From positions 1-18,327 of the forward strand of contig JBGQHM010000096.1 in assembly GCA_041497995.1 (NCBI GenBank): DNA of 18,327 bases, given 5' to 3'. This DNA is from DATKMS01 sp041497995 (GTDB taxonomy: Bacteria > Desulfobacterota > Binatia > HRBIN30). This document shows positions 1 to 6,261 of the stretch, in pieces. Each line of letters opens with the position of its first letter. Position 1 is the first letter of the stretch. A program made the translations under genes and the position numbers. Under the pieces are notes generated by a model that worked only from the letters and a program-made list of their open reading frames with translations, was not told the origin of the DNA and ran no database searches.

Positions 1-488
1 CGTAAGGCGTCGGTGAAGGTGTCGTCGTCGAAGAAGTCGGCGACGCGGATGCCGATGCGCGCCATTTTGTCTTCATACGTGGGACCGATCCCGCGCCCGG
101 TCGTCCCGATGCGGCCTTCGCCCCGCAGGCGCTCGCGTGCCTGGTCGATGGCGCGATGGTAGGGCATGATCAGGTGCGCTCGATCGCTGATCTTCAGTAG
201 CCCGTCGTGGCGCAGGCAGCCACGTTGGCGCAACTCGTCGATCTCGGTGATGAGGACGGCGGGATCGATCACGACGCCGTTGCCAATCACGCAAATCTTG
301 CCGTGGTGCAGCACGCCGGAGGGGACGAGGTGAAGGACCGTCTTGCGTCCGTCCACGACGAGCGTGTGCCCTGCATTGTTGCCACCTTGGTAGCGGGCGA
401 TGATGTCGGCGTGCTCCGCGAGGATGTCGACGACTTTGCCTTTTCCTTCGTCGCCCCACTGGGCGCCCACTACGACAACGGCAGGCAT
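1..488 (-). CDS. purA: Adenylosuccinate synthetase, N-terminal part (3' end outside window)
   Basis: The enzyme makes adenylosuccinate from IMP, aspartate and GTP, the first committed step from IMP to AMP. The 162 visible codons start at ATG 488 and carry the family's N-terminal signatures. The GTP/IMP-binding loop GDEGKGK lies at about residues 12-18, NNAGHTL follows at about 38-44, and GRGIGPTYEDK lies near residue 140. The reading frame runs off the left edge of the window, so the remaining roughly 270 residues of a normal PurA are not visible. It starts only 6 bp after the serA stop, with a weak GAG-type ribosome site inside the end of serA. It is therefore the third gene of the aminotransferase-serA-purA operon and should fall under the ZTP riboswitch at 3285-3357. 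The family identity is very secure; the operon assignment is inferred from spacing. Confidence 0.97.
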   Translation of the reverse strand, partial: MPAVVVVGAQWGDEGKGKVVDILAEHADIIARYQGGNNAGHTLVVDGRKTVLHLVPSGVLHHGKICVIGNGVVIDPAVLITEIDELRQRGCLRHDGLLKISDRAHLIMPYHRAIDQARERLRGEGRIGTTGRGIGPTYEDKMARIGIRVADFFDDDTFTDAL

Positions 489-494
489 AACTCG

Positions 495-2084
495 TTACAG
501 CCTGATGAGCTGCGCGGAGACGATGCTGGGCTGTGTGCGCAGGCGTTCCAGCACGGCATCGGGGATCGTGTCATCGACGTGGATCAGGGAGATCGCCATC
601 CCGCCGATGCGTTCTCTGCCGAGCTCGAGGCGCGCGATGTTGATCTTGGCCTCGCCGAGCAAGGTGCCGACGCTGCCGACGACACCGGGCACATCGCGGT
701 TGTGCAGCATGAGGATGAAGCCCTCGGGATCGGCGTCCAGGAAGAAGTCGTTGATGCGGACGAGACGGATCACGCGCTGGCCGAAGATCGCGCCGGCGAC
801 AGTGCTGGTGCCTTTGGCGCTGCCAACGTGCACCGTGACCAGGTTCAAGAACCCTTTCGATTGGCTCGTCCGTGCCTCGGTCACCTTGATGCCGCGCTCA
901 CGAGCGATCGCCGGTGCGTTGACGTAGTTCACGGCGCTCGACTCGAGCAGCCGCGTCAGCAGGCCACGTAGCACGGCGAGCGTGAGCGACTTGACGTCGT
1001 AGTCGGCTACTTCGCCAGCGTACTCGATGATAAGCTCGTAGGGCGCGGTTTGGAGGAGTTGAGCCTGCAGGGCACCCAATTTTTCGCACAACGTCAGGTA
1101 AGGGCCCAGCACTTCGAGCAACTCGGGGCTGATCGACGGGACGTTGACCGCGTCTTGGATAACGCCGCGGCTGAGGTAGTTGACTACCTGCTGAGCAATC
1201 GCGATGGCGACGTTGACCTGTGCTTCGTCCGTCGCTGCACCGAGGTGCGGAGTGCAGATGACCTGGTCGAGTTTGAGAAGCGGATGGTCCGGGGGCGGGG
1301 GCTCCTGGCTGAAGACGTCGAGCGCTGCCCCGGCGACCTTCCCCGCGCGGATCGCCGCAGCGAGCGCCTCTTCATCGACGATGCCGCCACGCGCGCAATT
1401 GATGATCCGCACGCCTTTCTTCATTTTGCCGAACGCTACGCTGCCAATGAGGCCGCGTGTCTGCGCGTTCAGCGGTGTGTGGATGCTGATGAAGTCAGAG
1501 CGCGCATAGAGCTCGTCCAAGCTGAGAATCTCGACACCGAGCCGTTGCGCGGCTTCCTGCGAGATGAACGGGTCGTAGGCAACGACCTTCATCTTGAGGC
1601 CAAGCGCCCGCTCGGCCACCAAGCTGCCGATGTTCCCGATGCCGACGATGCCCAATGTCTTGTTGAACACCTCCGAGCCCGTGAAGCGTCCCTTCTCCCA
1701 CTTGCCACTCTTCATCGACGCGGTGGCTTGCGGGATGGAACGCGCCACAGAGAGCATCAGGCTGATGGCATGCTCGGCGGTGGTGACGTTGTTGCCGGCG
1801 GGCGTGTTCATCACCACCACGCCCTTCTTTGTGGCAGCATCGACATCGATGTTGTCGACGCCGATCCCGGCGCGGCCGATGACCTTCAGGTTCGCGGCGG
1901 CAGCGATCACTTCGGCGGTGACCGTCGAGCCACTGCGGATGATCAGTCCGTGATACGGCGGAATCTTGGCCGCGAGCTCGGCGGACTTGAGGCCGAAGGC
2001 TTCATCGATTTGGACATCGGATGCGGCGCGCAGGATATCCATGCCCGCGGCGGAGAGTTTGTCGCTGACGAGAACGCGATACAT
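495..2084 (-). CDS. serA: D-3-phosphoglycerate dehydrogenase (long form with ASB and ACT domains)
   Basis: The enzyme oxidises 3-phosphoglycerate to 3-phosphohydroxypyruvate with NAD, the first step of serine synthesis, in the cytoplasm. The protein has 529 residues, the usual length of the long type-I form. The substrate-binding half comes first. The NAD-binding GIGNIG motif is at residues 148-153. The catalytic trio is recognisable as Arg232 (in NCARGGIVDE), Glu261 (in FSQEPPPP) and His280 (in CTPHLGAATDE). An intervening (ASB-type) domain covers about residues 315-450, and a C-terminal ACT domain begins near 455 (FILMLHNRDVPGVVG), the usual site of serine feedback. The ATG follows the aminotransferase stop by 3 bp (TGACCCATG), with GGAG just upstream inside the preceding gene, so the two genes are probably translationally coupled. 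A hydroxypyruvate reductase role is less likely because of the ASB and ACT domains. Confidence 0.97.
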   Translation of the reverse strand: MYRVLVSDKLSAAGMDILRAASDVQIDEAFGLKSAELAAKIPPYHGLIIRSGSTVTAEVIAAAANLKVIGRAGIGVDNIDVDAATKKGVVVMNTPAGNNVTTAEHAISLMLSVARSIPQATASMKSGKWEKGRFTGSEVFNKTLGIVGIGNIGSLVAERALGLKMKVVAYDPFISQEAAQRLGVEILSLDELYARSDFISIHTPLNAQTRGLIGSVAFGKMKKGVRIINCARGGIVDEEALAAAIRAGKVAGAALDVFSQEPPPPDHPLLKLDQVICTPHLGAATDEAQVNVAIAIAQQVVNYLSRGVIQDAVNVPSISPELLEVLGPYLTLCEKLGALQAQLLQTAPYELIIEYAGEVADYDVKSLTLAVLRGLLTRLLESSAVNYVNAPAIARERGIKVTEARTSQSKGFLNLVTVHVGSAKGTSTVAGAIFGQRVIRLVRINDFFLDADPEGFILMLHNRDVPGVVGSVGTLLGEAKINIARLELGRERIGGMAISLIHVDDTIPDAVLERLRTQPSIVSAQLIRL

Positions 2085-2087
2085 GGG

Positions 2088-3236
2088 TCACTCCGGCATC
2101 CCCGCCATCAGGACACTCTGTGCGGCGGCGACGCCGCGGCCGAGCACGACGTCGTGGCCGAAGTGGTGCAACGCCATTTCGGTGGCCGCGATTGCAGTGA
2201 CGATGTCAAACGCGCCCGTGTGTCCGAGGTGGCCGATGCGAACGATCTTGCCTTTGAACTGATCTTGTCCACCCATGAAGGTGACGCCCATGCGGTCGCG
2301 CAGATACGCAACCAGCTTACCACCGTCAACTTCCGGCGGCACAAACATCGCCGTCAGGGCGGGGCTGGGTGCGTCTGGCGCCACCAGCTTGAGATTCAGG
2401 GCAGTTGCCCCGGCTCGCGTCGCGGCCGCCATGCGTGCGTGCCGCGCGAACACGCGTGGCAGTCCTTCCTCCAACATGATGGCGAGCGCTTCCCGTAGTC
2501 CCGTTATCAACGAGATCGCCGGCGTCCATGCGGTCGTGTCCTTGGCCAGGTTGTCGCGTTCGCGAGCGAAGTCGAAGTAGAAGCGTGGCAGCTTCGCTTC
2601 CTTGGTGCGCTGCCACGCGCGTTCGCTCAGAGCCACGAACGCCAGGCCCGGCGGCAACATGAGCGCCTTCTGCGACCCAGTGATCAAGACGTCGATGCCC
2701 CACCGGTCCATGGGTACGTCGAACACGCCGACCGCGGTGATGCCGTCCACGATCAATAGCGCATCGCGCTGACGAGTGAGCTGCGCAATCTCCTCCGTCG
2801 GGTGCAGGGCGGCGGTCGATGTCTCGCTTGCCTGTACGAAGACACCTCGGATGCGCGGGTGTTCGTCGAGGAGGCGGCGGACGTCTTCGACGCGCGCGCT
2901 GCGCCCCCACTCTACCTTCAGCTCGACGACCTTCAGGCCGTAGGTGGTGGCGATCTTCGTCCAGCGTTCGCCGAACTTGCCGCCGTTGATCACCAGCACT
3001 TCGTCGCCAGGCGAGAACAGGTTGGTGACCGATCCCTCCATGGCACCGGTGCCGGAAGCGGCCAGAATCAGCACGTCCTGTTCAGTCTGGAAGACCTGCT
3101 TCAAGCCGCGCTTCGCGTCGGCGAAGATCTGGCTGAACTGCGGCGTGCGGTGATGAATGATTGGCTGTGCCATCGCGAGCAATACGCGGGGCGGCACAGG
3201 GGTGGGCCCTGGGGCGATGAGATAATTCTTGATCAC
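2088..3236 (-). CDS. Class V PLP aminotransferase (serine/alanine-glyoxylate type, probable phosphoserine transaminase)
   Basis: This is a 382-residue fold-type I, class V aminotransferase of the alanine-glyoxylate/serine-pyruvate family. It opens with the typical LIAPGPTPVPPRVL. The SGTGAMEG cofactor-phosphate loop is at 61-68, Asp164 lies in VDGITAVG, and the PLP lysine is Lys190 in TGSQKALMLPPG. As the first gene of an operon with serA 3 bp downstream, its likely job is phosphohydroxypyruvate to phosphoserine, replacing a classical SerC; none is present in the window. A glyoxylate-linked role is the alternative. The start is GTG at 3236. I chose it because GGAGA lies 7 nt upstream (3244-3248) and the N-terminus begins exactly as in relatives. 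The gene is preceded by a riboswitch and terminator (3254-3357). Family is certain; substrate is inferred from context. Confidence 0.93.
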   Translation of the reverse strand: MIKNYLIAPGPTPVPPRVLLAMAQPIIHHRTPQFSQIFADAKRGLKQVFQTEQDVLILAASGTGAMEGSVTNLFSPGDEVLVINGGKFGERWTKIATTYGLKVVELKVEWGRSARVEDVRRLLDEHPRIRGVFVQASETSTAALHPTEEIAQLTRQRDALLIVDGITAVGVFDVPMDRWGIDVLITGSQKALMLPPGLAFVALSERAWQRTKEAKLPRFYFDFARERDNLAKDTTAWTPAISLITGLREALAIMLEEGLPRVFARHARMAAATRAGATALNLKLVAPDAPSPALTAMFVPPEVDGGKLVAYLRDRMGVTFMGGQDQFKGKIVRIGHLGHTGAFDIVTAIAATEMALHHFGHDVVLGRGVAAAQSVLMAGMPE

Positions 3237-3253
3237 GTGATGTTCTCCGCGGC

Positions 3254-3292
3254 AAAAAAAAGCCTGAACCTCTGCAACTCAGAGGCCCAGGC
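3254..3292 (-). terminator. Intrinsic terminator, expression platform of the ZTP riboswitch
   Basis: On the minus strand the 13-nt arm GCCUGGGCCUCUG (3292-3280) pairs with CAGAGGUUCAGGC (3274-3262). Two pairs are G-U wobbles and the loop is AGUUG. Eight uridines follow directly (3261-3254). This is a textbook rho-independent terminator, yet it lies upstream of the aminotransferase start at 3236 rather than at an operon end. The first 8 nt of its 5' arm are the conserved GCCUGGGC of the aptamer (3292-3285). A folded, ligand-bound aptamer should therefore block the terminator and switch the operon on. The structure is read directly from sequence; the switching direction follows what is known of ZTP riboswitches. 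Confidence 0.93.
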
Positions 3293-3357
3293 GTTCGGCC
3301 CGCTGAAGGTCAGCACTTCATCGTGGTTAATTCCACGTTGCGCCAGTCGTGCAGACC
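3285..3357 (-). ncRNA. ZTP/ZMP riboswitch aptamer (pfl motif)
   Basis: The leader folds as a ZTP aptamer. P1 is GGTC-U-GCAC (3357-3349) paired with GUGC-U-GACC (3316-3308). The conserved GACUGGCG follows the 5' arm of P1. The P2 hairpin CGUGG/CCACG has an AAUUAA loop. A spacer then leads to the 3' domain GGGCCGAACGCCUGGGC, which ends in the family's near-invariant GCCUGGGC (3292-3285). GGCG of the first domain can pair with CGCC of the second, the expected pseudoknot. ZTP riboswitches sense ZTP/ZMP, an alarm signal for low 10-formyl-tetrahydrofolate, and usually activate purine and one-carbon genes. Here the controlled genes would be the aminotransferase, serA and purA. The recognition is from memory of the consensus; I could not run a covariance model. 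Confidence 0.88.
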
Positions 3358-3374
3358 ACTCAATCTTGCAGACG

Positions 3375-3403
3375 GCCTTAGCCAATCCATACAGGAGTGT
3401 CAA
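3375..3403 (-). promoter_or_regulatory. Sigma70-type promoter of the aminotransferase-serA-purA operon
   Basis: A perfect -35 box TTGACA (3403-3398) is followed after 17 bp by a weak -10 box TAAGGC (3380-3375). Transcription would start near 3368, about 11 nt before the first base of the riboswitch P1 stem at 3357. That is the spacing expected if the whole aptamer is transcribed first. The -10 match is poor, so the exact start is uncertain. Confidence 0.6.
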
Positions 3404-3427
3404 CCGAACCGATTCGCAGATCGTGGA

Positions 3428-3997
3428 TCAACGACCTGTGCCGCTGTTGACCAACGTCATGAACTCTTGTCGCGTCTCCTGATGGGTCCGAAAGACGCCC
3501 AGCATCGCGCTAGTGACCACGACCGAGTTCTGCTTTTCCACGCCACGCATGCGCATGCACAGGTGTTCCGCGCGTAAGACGACCCCGACGCCGAGGGGGT
3601 CGAGCTCATCCATCAGCATGTTGGCGACCTGGGTGGTCAGGCGCTCCTGCACTTGCAGGCGCCGTGAATAGACTTCAACCAGACGGGCGAGCTTGCTGAT
3701 GCCGACGATGTGGTGCTTGGGGATGTAGGCGACGTGGGCCGTTCCGAAGAAGGGGAGAATGTGGTGCTCGCACATCGAGAAGAAGTCGATGTCGCGGAGC
3801 ACGATCATCTCCGAGTAGTCTTCCACGAACAACGCCCCGTTGATGACCTTCTTGGGATCCTCCGTGTATCCCTTGGTGAGGTACTCCAGGGCGCGCGCGA
3901 CGCGCTGTGGTGTCTTGACTAACCCTTCGCGTTCCGGGTCCTCACCGAGGGTCAGTAGGATCTCTGTGACAGCTTTCTCGATCGACGCGTCCGACAT
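3428..3997 (-). CDS. folE: GTP cyclohydrolase I
   Basis: The enzyme converts GTP to 7,8-dihydroneopterin triphosphate and formate, the entry step of tetrahydrofolate synthesis. The 189-residue product has the family's usual length. The zinc ligands Cys76, His79 and Cys147 are present in FSMCEHHILPF and AEHLCMRMRG. YIPKHHIVGISKLARLVE (about 91-108) and SRRLQVQERLT (111-121) are the standard core motifs. I chose ATG 3997, which gives the typical MSDASIEKAV start. The frame is open upstream to a TTG at 4033, but that codon lies inside the likely -35 box. No ribosome-binding site precedes the ATG and the -10 box ends only 8 bp away, so the mRNA may be leaderless. Downstream, after the stop, lies the promoter of the riboswitch operon, so folE seems to be a separate unit. 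Confidence 0.97.
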   Translation of the reverse strand: MSDASIEKAVTEILLTLGEDPEREGLVKTPQRVARALEYLTKGYTEDPKKVINGALFVEDYSEMIVLRDIDFFSMCEHHILPFFGTAHVAYIPKHHIVGISKLARLVEVYSRRLQVQERLTTQVANMLMDELDPLGVGVVLRAEHLCMRMRGVEKQNSVVVTSAMLGVFRTHQETRQEFMTLVNSGTGR

Positions 3998-4005
3998 AGG
4001 GGCGG

Positions 4006-4033
4006 ATCTTAACCGAAACCGTTCTCGCTGCAA
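4006..4033 (-). promoter_or_regulatory. Promoter of folE, very close to the start codon
   Basis: TTGCAG (4033-4028) and TAAGAT (4011-4006, five of six matches to TATAAT) are spaced by 16 bp. Only 8 bp separate the -10 box from the ATG at 3997, so transcription would begin at or within one or two bases of the start codon. Confidence 0.6.
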
Positions 4034-4144
4034 TGGCCGCCGTTCGGCGACGAACGCAGAGCGGAAATTAGCAGCCTGTCGGACTTGCCAGCCAGCAGCG
4101 ACCCATCAGGGAGCGGACCATAGAAATGGCGCTGGCCGCAGGCC

Positions 4145-5182
4145 CTAGCGGCCGCTGCGCTTCTCGACCGCTTTAACGCGTTGGTATTTGCGGTAGTCGT
4201 AGCCGGTCGCCATCGCCATCAAGATCGGTTCCATGCCGCCGGCCCGCTCGCGTCGCAAGATCCGCAAGCGTTCGTAGAAATCTTGAAAATCCTTGTTGAT
4301 GCGCTGGCGCTCATCGACCGGGTTCAGGAAGAAGTCGCGTAGTCGGGTGACGGTGAAGCGGAAGGCGGAGAAGCGCAGCTCGTTCGGGAAGGCATCCCAT
4401 TCGGCCAACGATAAAGTCCGCAGTGCCTCGTAGCCACCAATCAGCGCCTCGAACTTCTTCAACGAATAGCTGCCGCTTTCAAAACAGAGCGCATTCACGG
4501 CGGTGGCCAGGTCGAAGATGAACTTGCCACGGCATGCGGCCTCGAAGTCGAGGACGGCCACGACCTTCTCGCCCTTGAACTTGATGTTGTCGTGGAAGAT
4601 GTCGCCGTGGATGATCCCCTTGGGCAACTTTCCTTCGAGATAGTGGTTCAGGTACTCGATCTCTTCGTCCAGGGTGCGAATGATCTTTTTGAAGTAGTGG
4701 GGCAGCCGGCCACGGGCGTCTAGGTATACTTCGGCGACCCGCTCGAATCCGAAGCGGTTATCGATGCCCTTCTTGTAGGCTTTCCCGATCAGGTGCAAAT
4801 CAGCCAGAACCCTCCCGACGTTCTCGAGCTGGCCCGGAGACAGGTCCTCGGGGTCGACGAAGTGGCCGTCAATGTAACGGTAGACTGAAAGAGACTTGCC
4901 CCCCCATTCGATATATTGGCGTCCGCGCCGATCGGTGAGAGGTACTGGGCATGGGAAACCATGCTTCCGGAGGAAAACTAGGAGGTCGAGCTCGCGCTTC
5001 ACCTCCATCTCGCCCTTCACTTCGTCGATCTTGACGAGAAATTTGCCTTTAACCGTTTCGATCAGGTAGTGGGTATTGACTGATCCTTCGGTGACCTCAC
5101 GCGTAGCCGTGACCCGCGGAAGCCCGTAATACGCGGCTATCTCGTTGAATTCCCGCTTTGAGATCTTCGTGTACACGGCCAT
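4145..5182 (-). CDS. APH-fold phosphotransferase, homoserine kinase type II-like
   Basis: This 345-residue kinase has the aminoglycoside/choline-kinase fold. The N-lobe lysine is probably Lys51 in GKFLVKIDE. The catalytic loop HGDIFHDN is at 192-199, with Asp194 as base and Asn199 as a metal ligand. The second metal ligand is Asp212 in VLDFEAACRG. The sequence around it (NRFGFERV near 142, LPKGIIHGDIFHDN, DLATAVNALC) matches the ThrB2-type homoserine kinases, which phosphorylate homoserine in threonine synthesis. No threonine gene is nearby, so the substrate is inferred from resemblance only; another small-alcohol kinase is possible. ATG 5182 gives the family's usual MAVYT start; no good ribosome site is visible before it. 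It has its own promoter at 5249-5278, and no recognisable terminator separates it from folE. Confidence 0.85.
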   Translation of the reverse strand: MAVYTKISKREFNEIAAYYGLPRVTATREVTEGSVNTHYLIETVKGKFLVKIDEVKGEMEVKRELDLLVFLRKHGFPCPVPLTDRRGRQYIEWGGKSLSVYRYIDGHFVDPEDLSPGQLENVGRVLADLHLIGKAYKKGIDNRFGFERVAEVYLDARGRLPHYFKKIIRTLDEEIEYLNHYLEGKLPKGIIHGDIFHDNIKFKGEKVVAVLDFEAACRGKFIFDLATAVNALCFESGSYSLKKFEALIGGYEALRTLSLAEWDAFPNELRFSAFRFTVTRLRDFFLNPVDERQRINKDFQDFYERLRILRRERAGGMEPILMAMATGYDYRKYQRVKAVEKRSGR

Positions 5183-5248
5183 TCGAGTCGGTGTCGGCGA
5201 TCGTCCTCAACTTCCGAGCGCATTGATTTTATAACAGAATCACAAAAC

Positions 5249-5278
5249 ATACTACCTCTGGCTGCTGAATAATGTCAA
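5249..5278 (-). promoter_or_regulatory. Promoter of the homoserine kinase-like gene
   Basis: A perfect TTGACA (5278-5273) is followed after 18 bp by TAGTAT (5254-5249). It lies in the most AT-rich stretch of the window, about 5220-5300. The predicted start near 5242 leaves a leader of about 60 nt before ATG 5182. Confidence 0.65.
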
Positions 5279-5381
5279 GAAAAATATCGACAGCACACCG
5301 CTGCACTAATGTCTGATAAAGACCCGGGCCCTCGCCTGAGACGAGACACAATCGTACGCTGCTGAGACTGATCCTGCTTGA

Positions 5382-5409
5382 CAGAATGCCCAAGGAATCG
5401 GCATGTCTG
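5382..5409. repeat. Imperfect inverted repeat between queE and the kinase promoter
   Basis: CAGAATGCC (5382-5390) is an almost exact inverted copy of GGCATGTCTG (5400-5409), with one bulged base and a 9-nt loop. It has no U-tract in either direction, so it is not a standard terminator. It could be a factor-dependent end of the queE transcript or an operator for the gene at 5182. The rest of the 5183-5477 gap holds nothing else I recognise. Confidence 0.35.
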
Positions 5410-5477
5410 CCGAGCAACCGGCGAGCGCGATCACAACAGTTCCAGTACAGAAGAATTCTCAGAAGCGCGGCTGATAC

Positions 5478-6215
5478 CTAGCGGATGCCGAGGAGCTTGT
5501 GCGTCTGCGGCAGGACCCGAATGGAGGTCAGCTGCTGCCGTGCGGTGCAGTAGAACTGTGTGAGCCGTGCCGCGCTGATCGTCGGCAAGCCACCCGAATC
5601 GACTATCGGTTGCATGAATACCGGTACGGCCGGCTCAATCGATGCGATGAGGGCCGCCGCTCGACCGACATCCTCGTCGCTCGTTGCTTCGTCAACAAGG
5701 AGCTTCACATAGAGGTCTTTGCCACGACACAGGTCCAAGAAAGCCGCGTGTTCTTCCCAGAAGGCGCCTTCACCCGTGTTCGAGGGCGGCTTAATGTCCA
5801 TACTGATGATATCTACCATCGGCAGCACATCGCACAACCGCCGCGGCAAGACACCGTTGGTTTCCAACAGAATCGGAACTGAGAACCGACCTGTGCGCAA
5901 GAGGTCGGCGAGGAACTCAGACTGGGTCAGTGGCTCACCCCCGGTGAGCGCGATGGCATCGATAGGGGCGTCGCGGTCCAGGATGCCTGCAACTATGGCC
6001 GCAACGTCCGCCGACGATACCGGGTTGGATCTGGTTTCGAGTCCCCCGTGCCCATAGACGGTGTATGCGGGCGCTCGTTCCAAACTGTCGGGCGTATCGC
6101 AATAGCGACAGCGCAGGTTGCAGCCAGCCAGACGAACGAACAGATGGCGGCGCCCGACGTGTGCACCCTCGCCCTGAAACGACACAAAAATCTCGGAGAG
6201 GTACCCGGGTCTCAC
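5478..6215 (-). CDS. queE: 7-carboxy-7-deazaguanine synthase, radical SAM
   Basis: QueE converts 6-carboxytetrahydropterin to 7-carboxy-7-deazaguanine in the queuosine pathway. The 245-residue protein begins with YLSEIFVSFQGEGAHVG, the family's N-terminal signature. The [4Fe-4S] cluster motif CNLRCRYC has Cys32, Cys36 and Cys39, followed by DTPDS. LTGGEPL (90-96) is the SAM-binding motif, and VPILLETNGVLP, DIKPP and FMQPIVDSGG follow in family order. The start is GTG at 6215, immediately before RPGYLSEIF; the ribosome site is weak, which leaves the exact start slightly uncertain. It lies 46 bp after the glycerate kinase gene. No queC, queD or queF is visible. The pathway is chemically linked to FolE, because both start from GTP through dihydroneopterin triphosphate. 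Confidence 0.94.
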   Translation of the reverse strand: MRPGYLSEIFVSFQGEGAHVGRRHLFVRLAGCNLRCRYCDTPDSLERAPAYTVYGHGGLETRSNPVSSADVAAIVAGILDRDAPIDAIALTGGEPLTQSEFLADLLRTGRFSVPILLETNGVLPRRLCDVLPMVDIISMDIKPPSNTGEGAFWEEHAAFLDLCRGKDLYVKLLVDEATSDEDVGRAAALIASIEPAVPVFMQPIVDSGGLPTISAARLTQFYCTARQQLTSIRVLPQTHKLLGIR

Positions 6216-6261
6216 AGCTGCGTTGTACCACGTACGTTTGGAAGGGGCTATAAGAGGTCCC

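Noticed and set aside
1050..2498. A 482-residue open frame on the plus strand.
   Set aside because: It is antisense to serA and the aminotransferase, both of which carry full catalytic motif sets in the minus strand.
3254..3292. Amino-acid attenuator with a leader peptide instead of a riboswitch.
   Set aside because: The only short frames in the leader (for example M-K-C-stop) have no serine run, while the conserved aptamer cores explain the whole leader.
5229..5417. Small 62-residue minus-strand frame in the queE-kinase gap.
   Set aside because: It has no ribosome site, covers the promoter of the kinase gene and shows no protein-like pattern.
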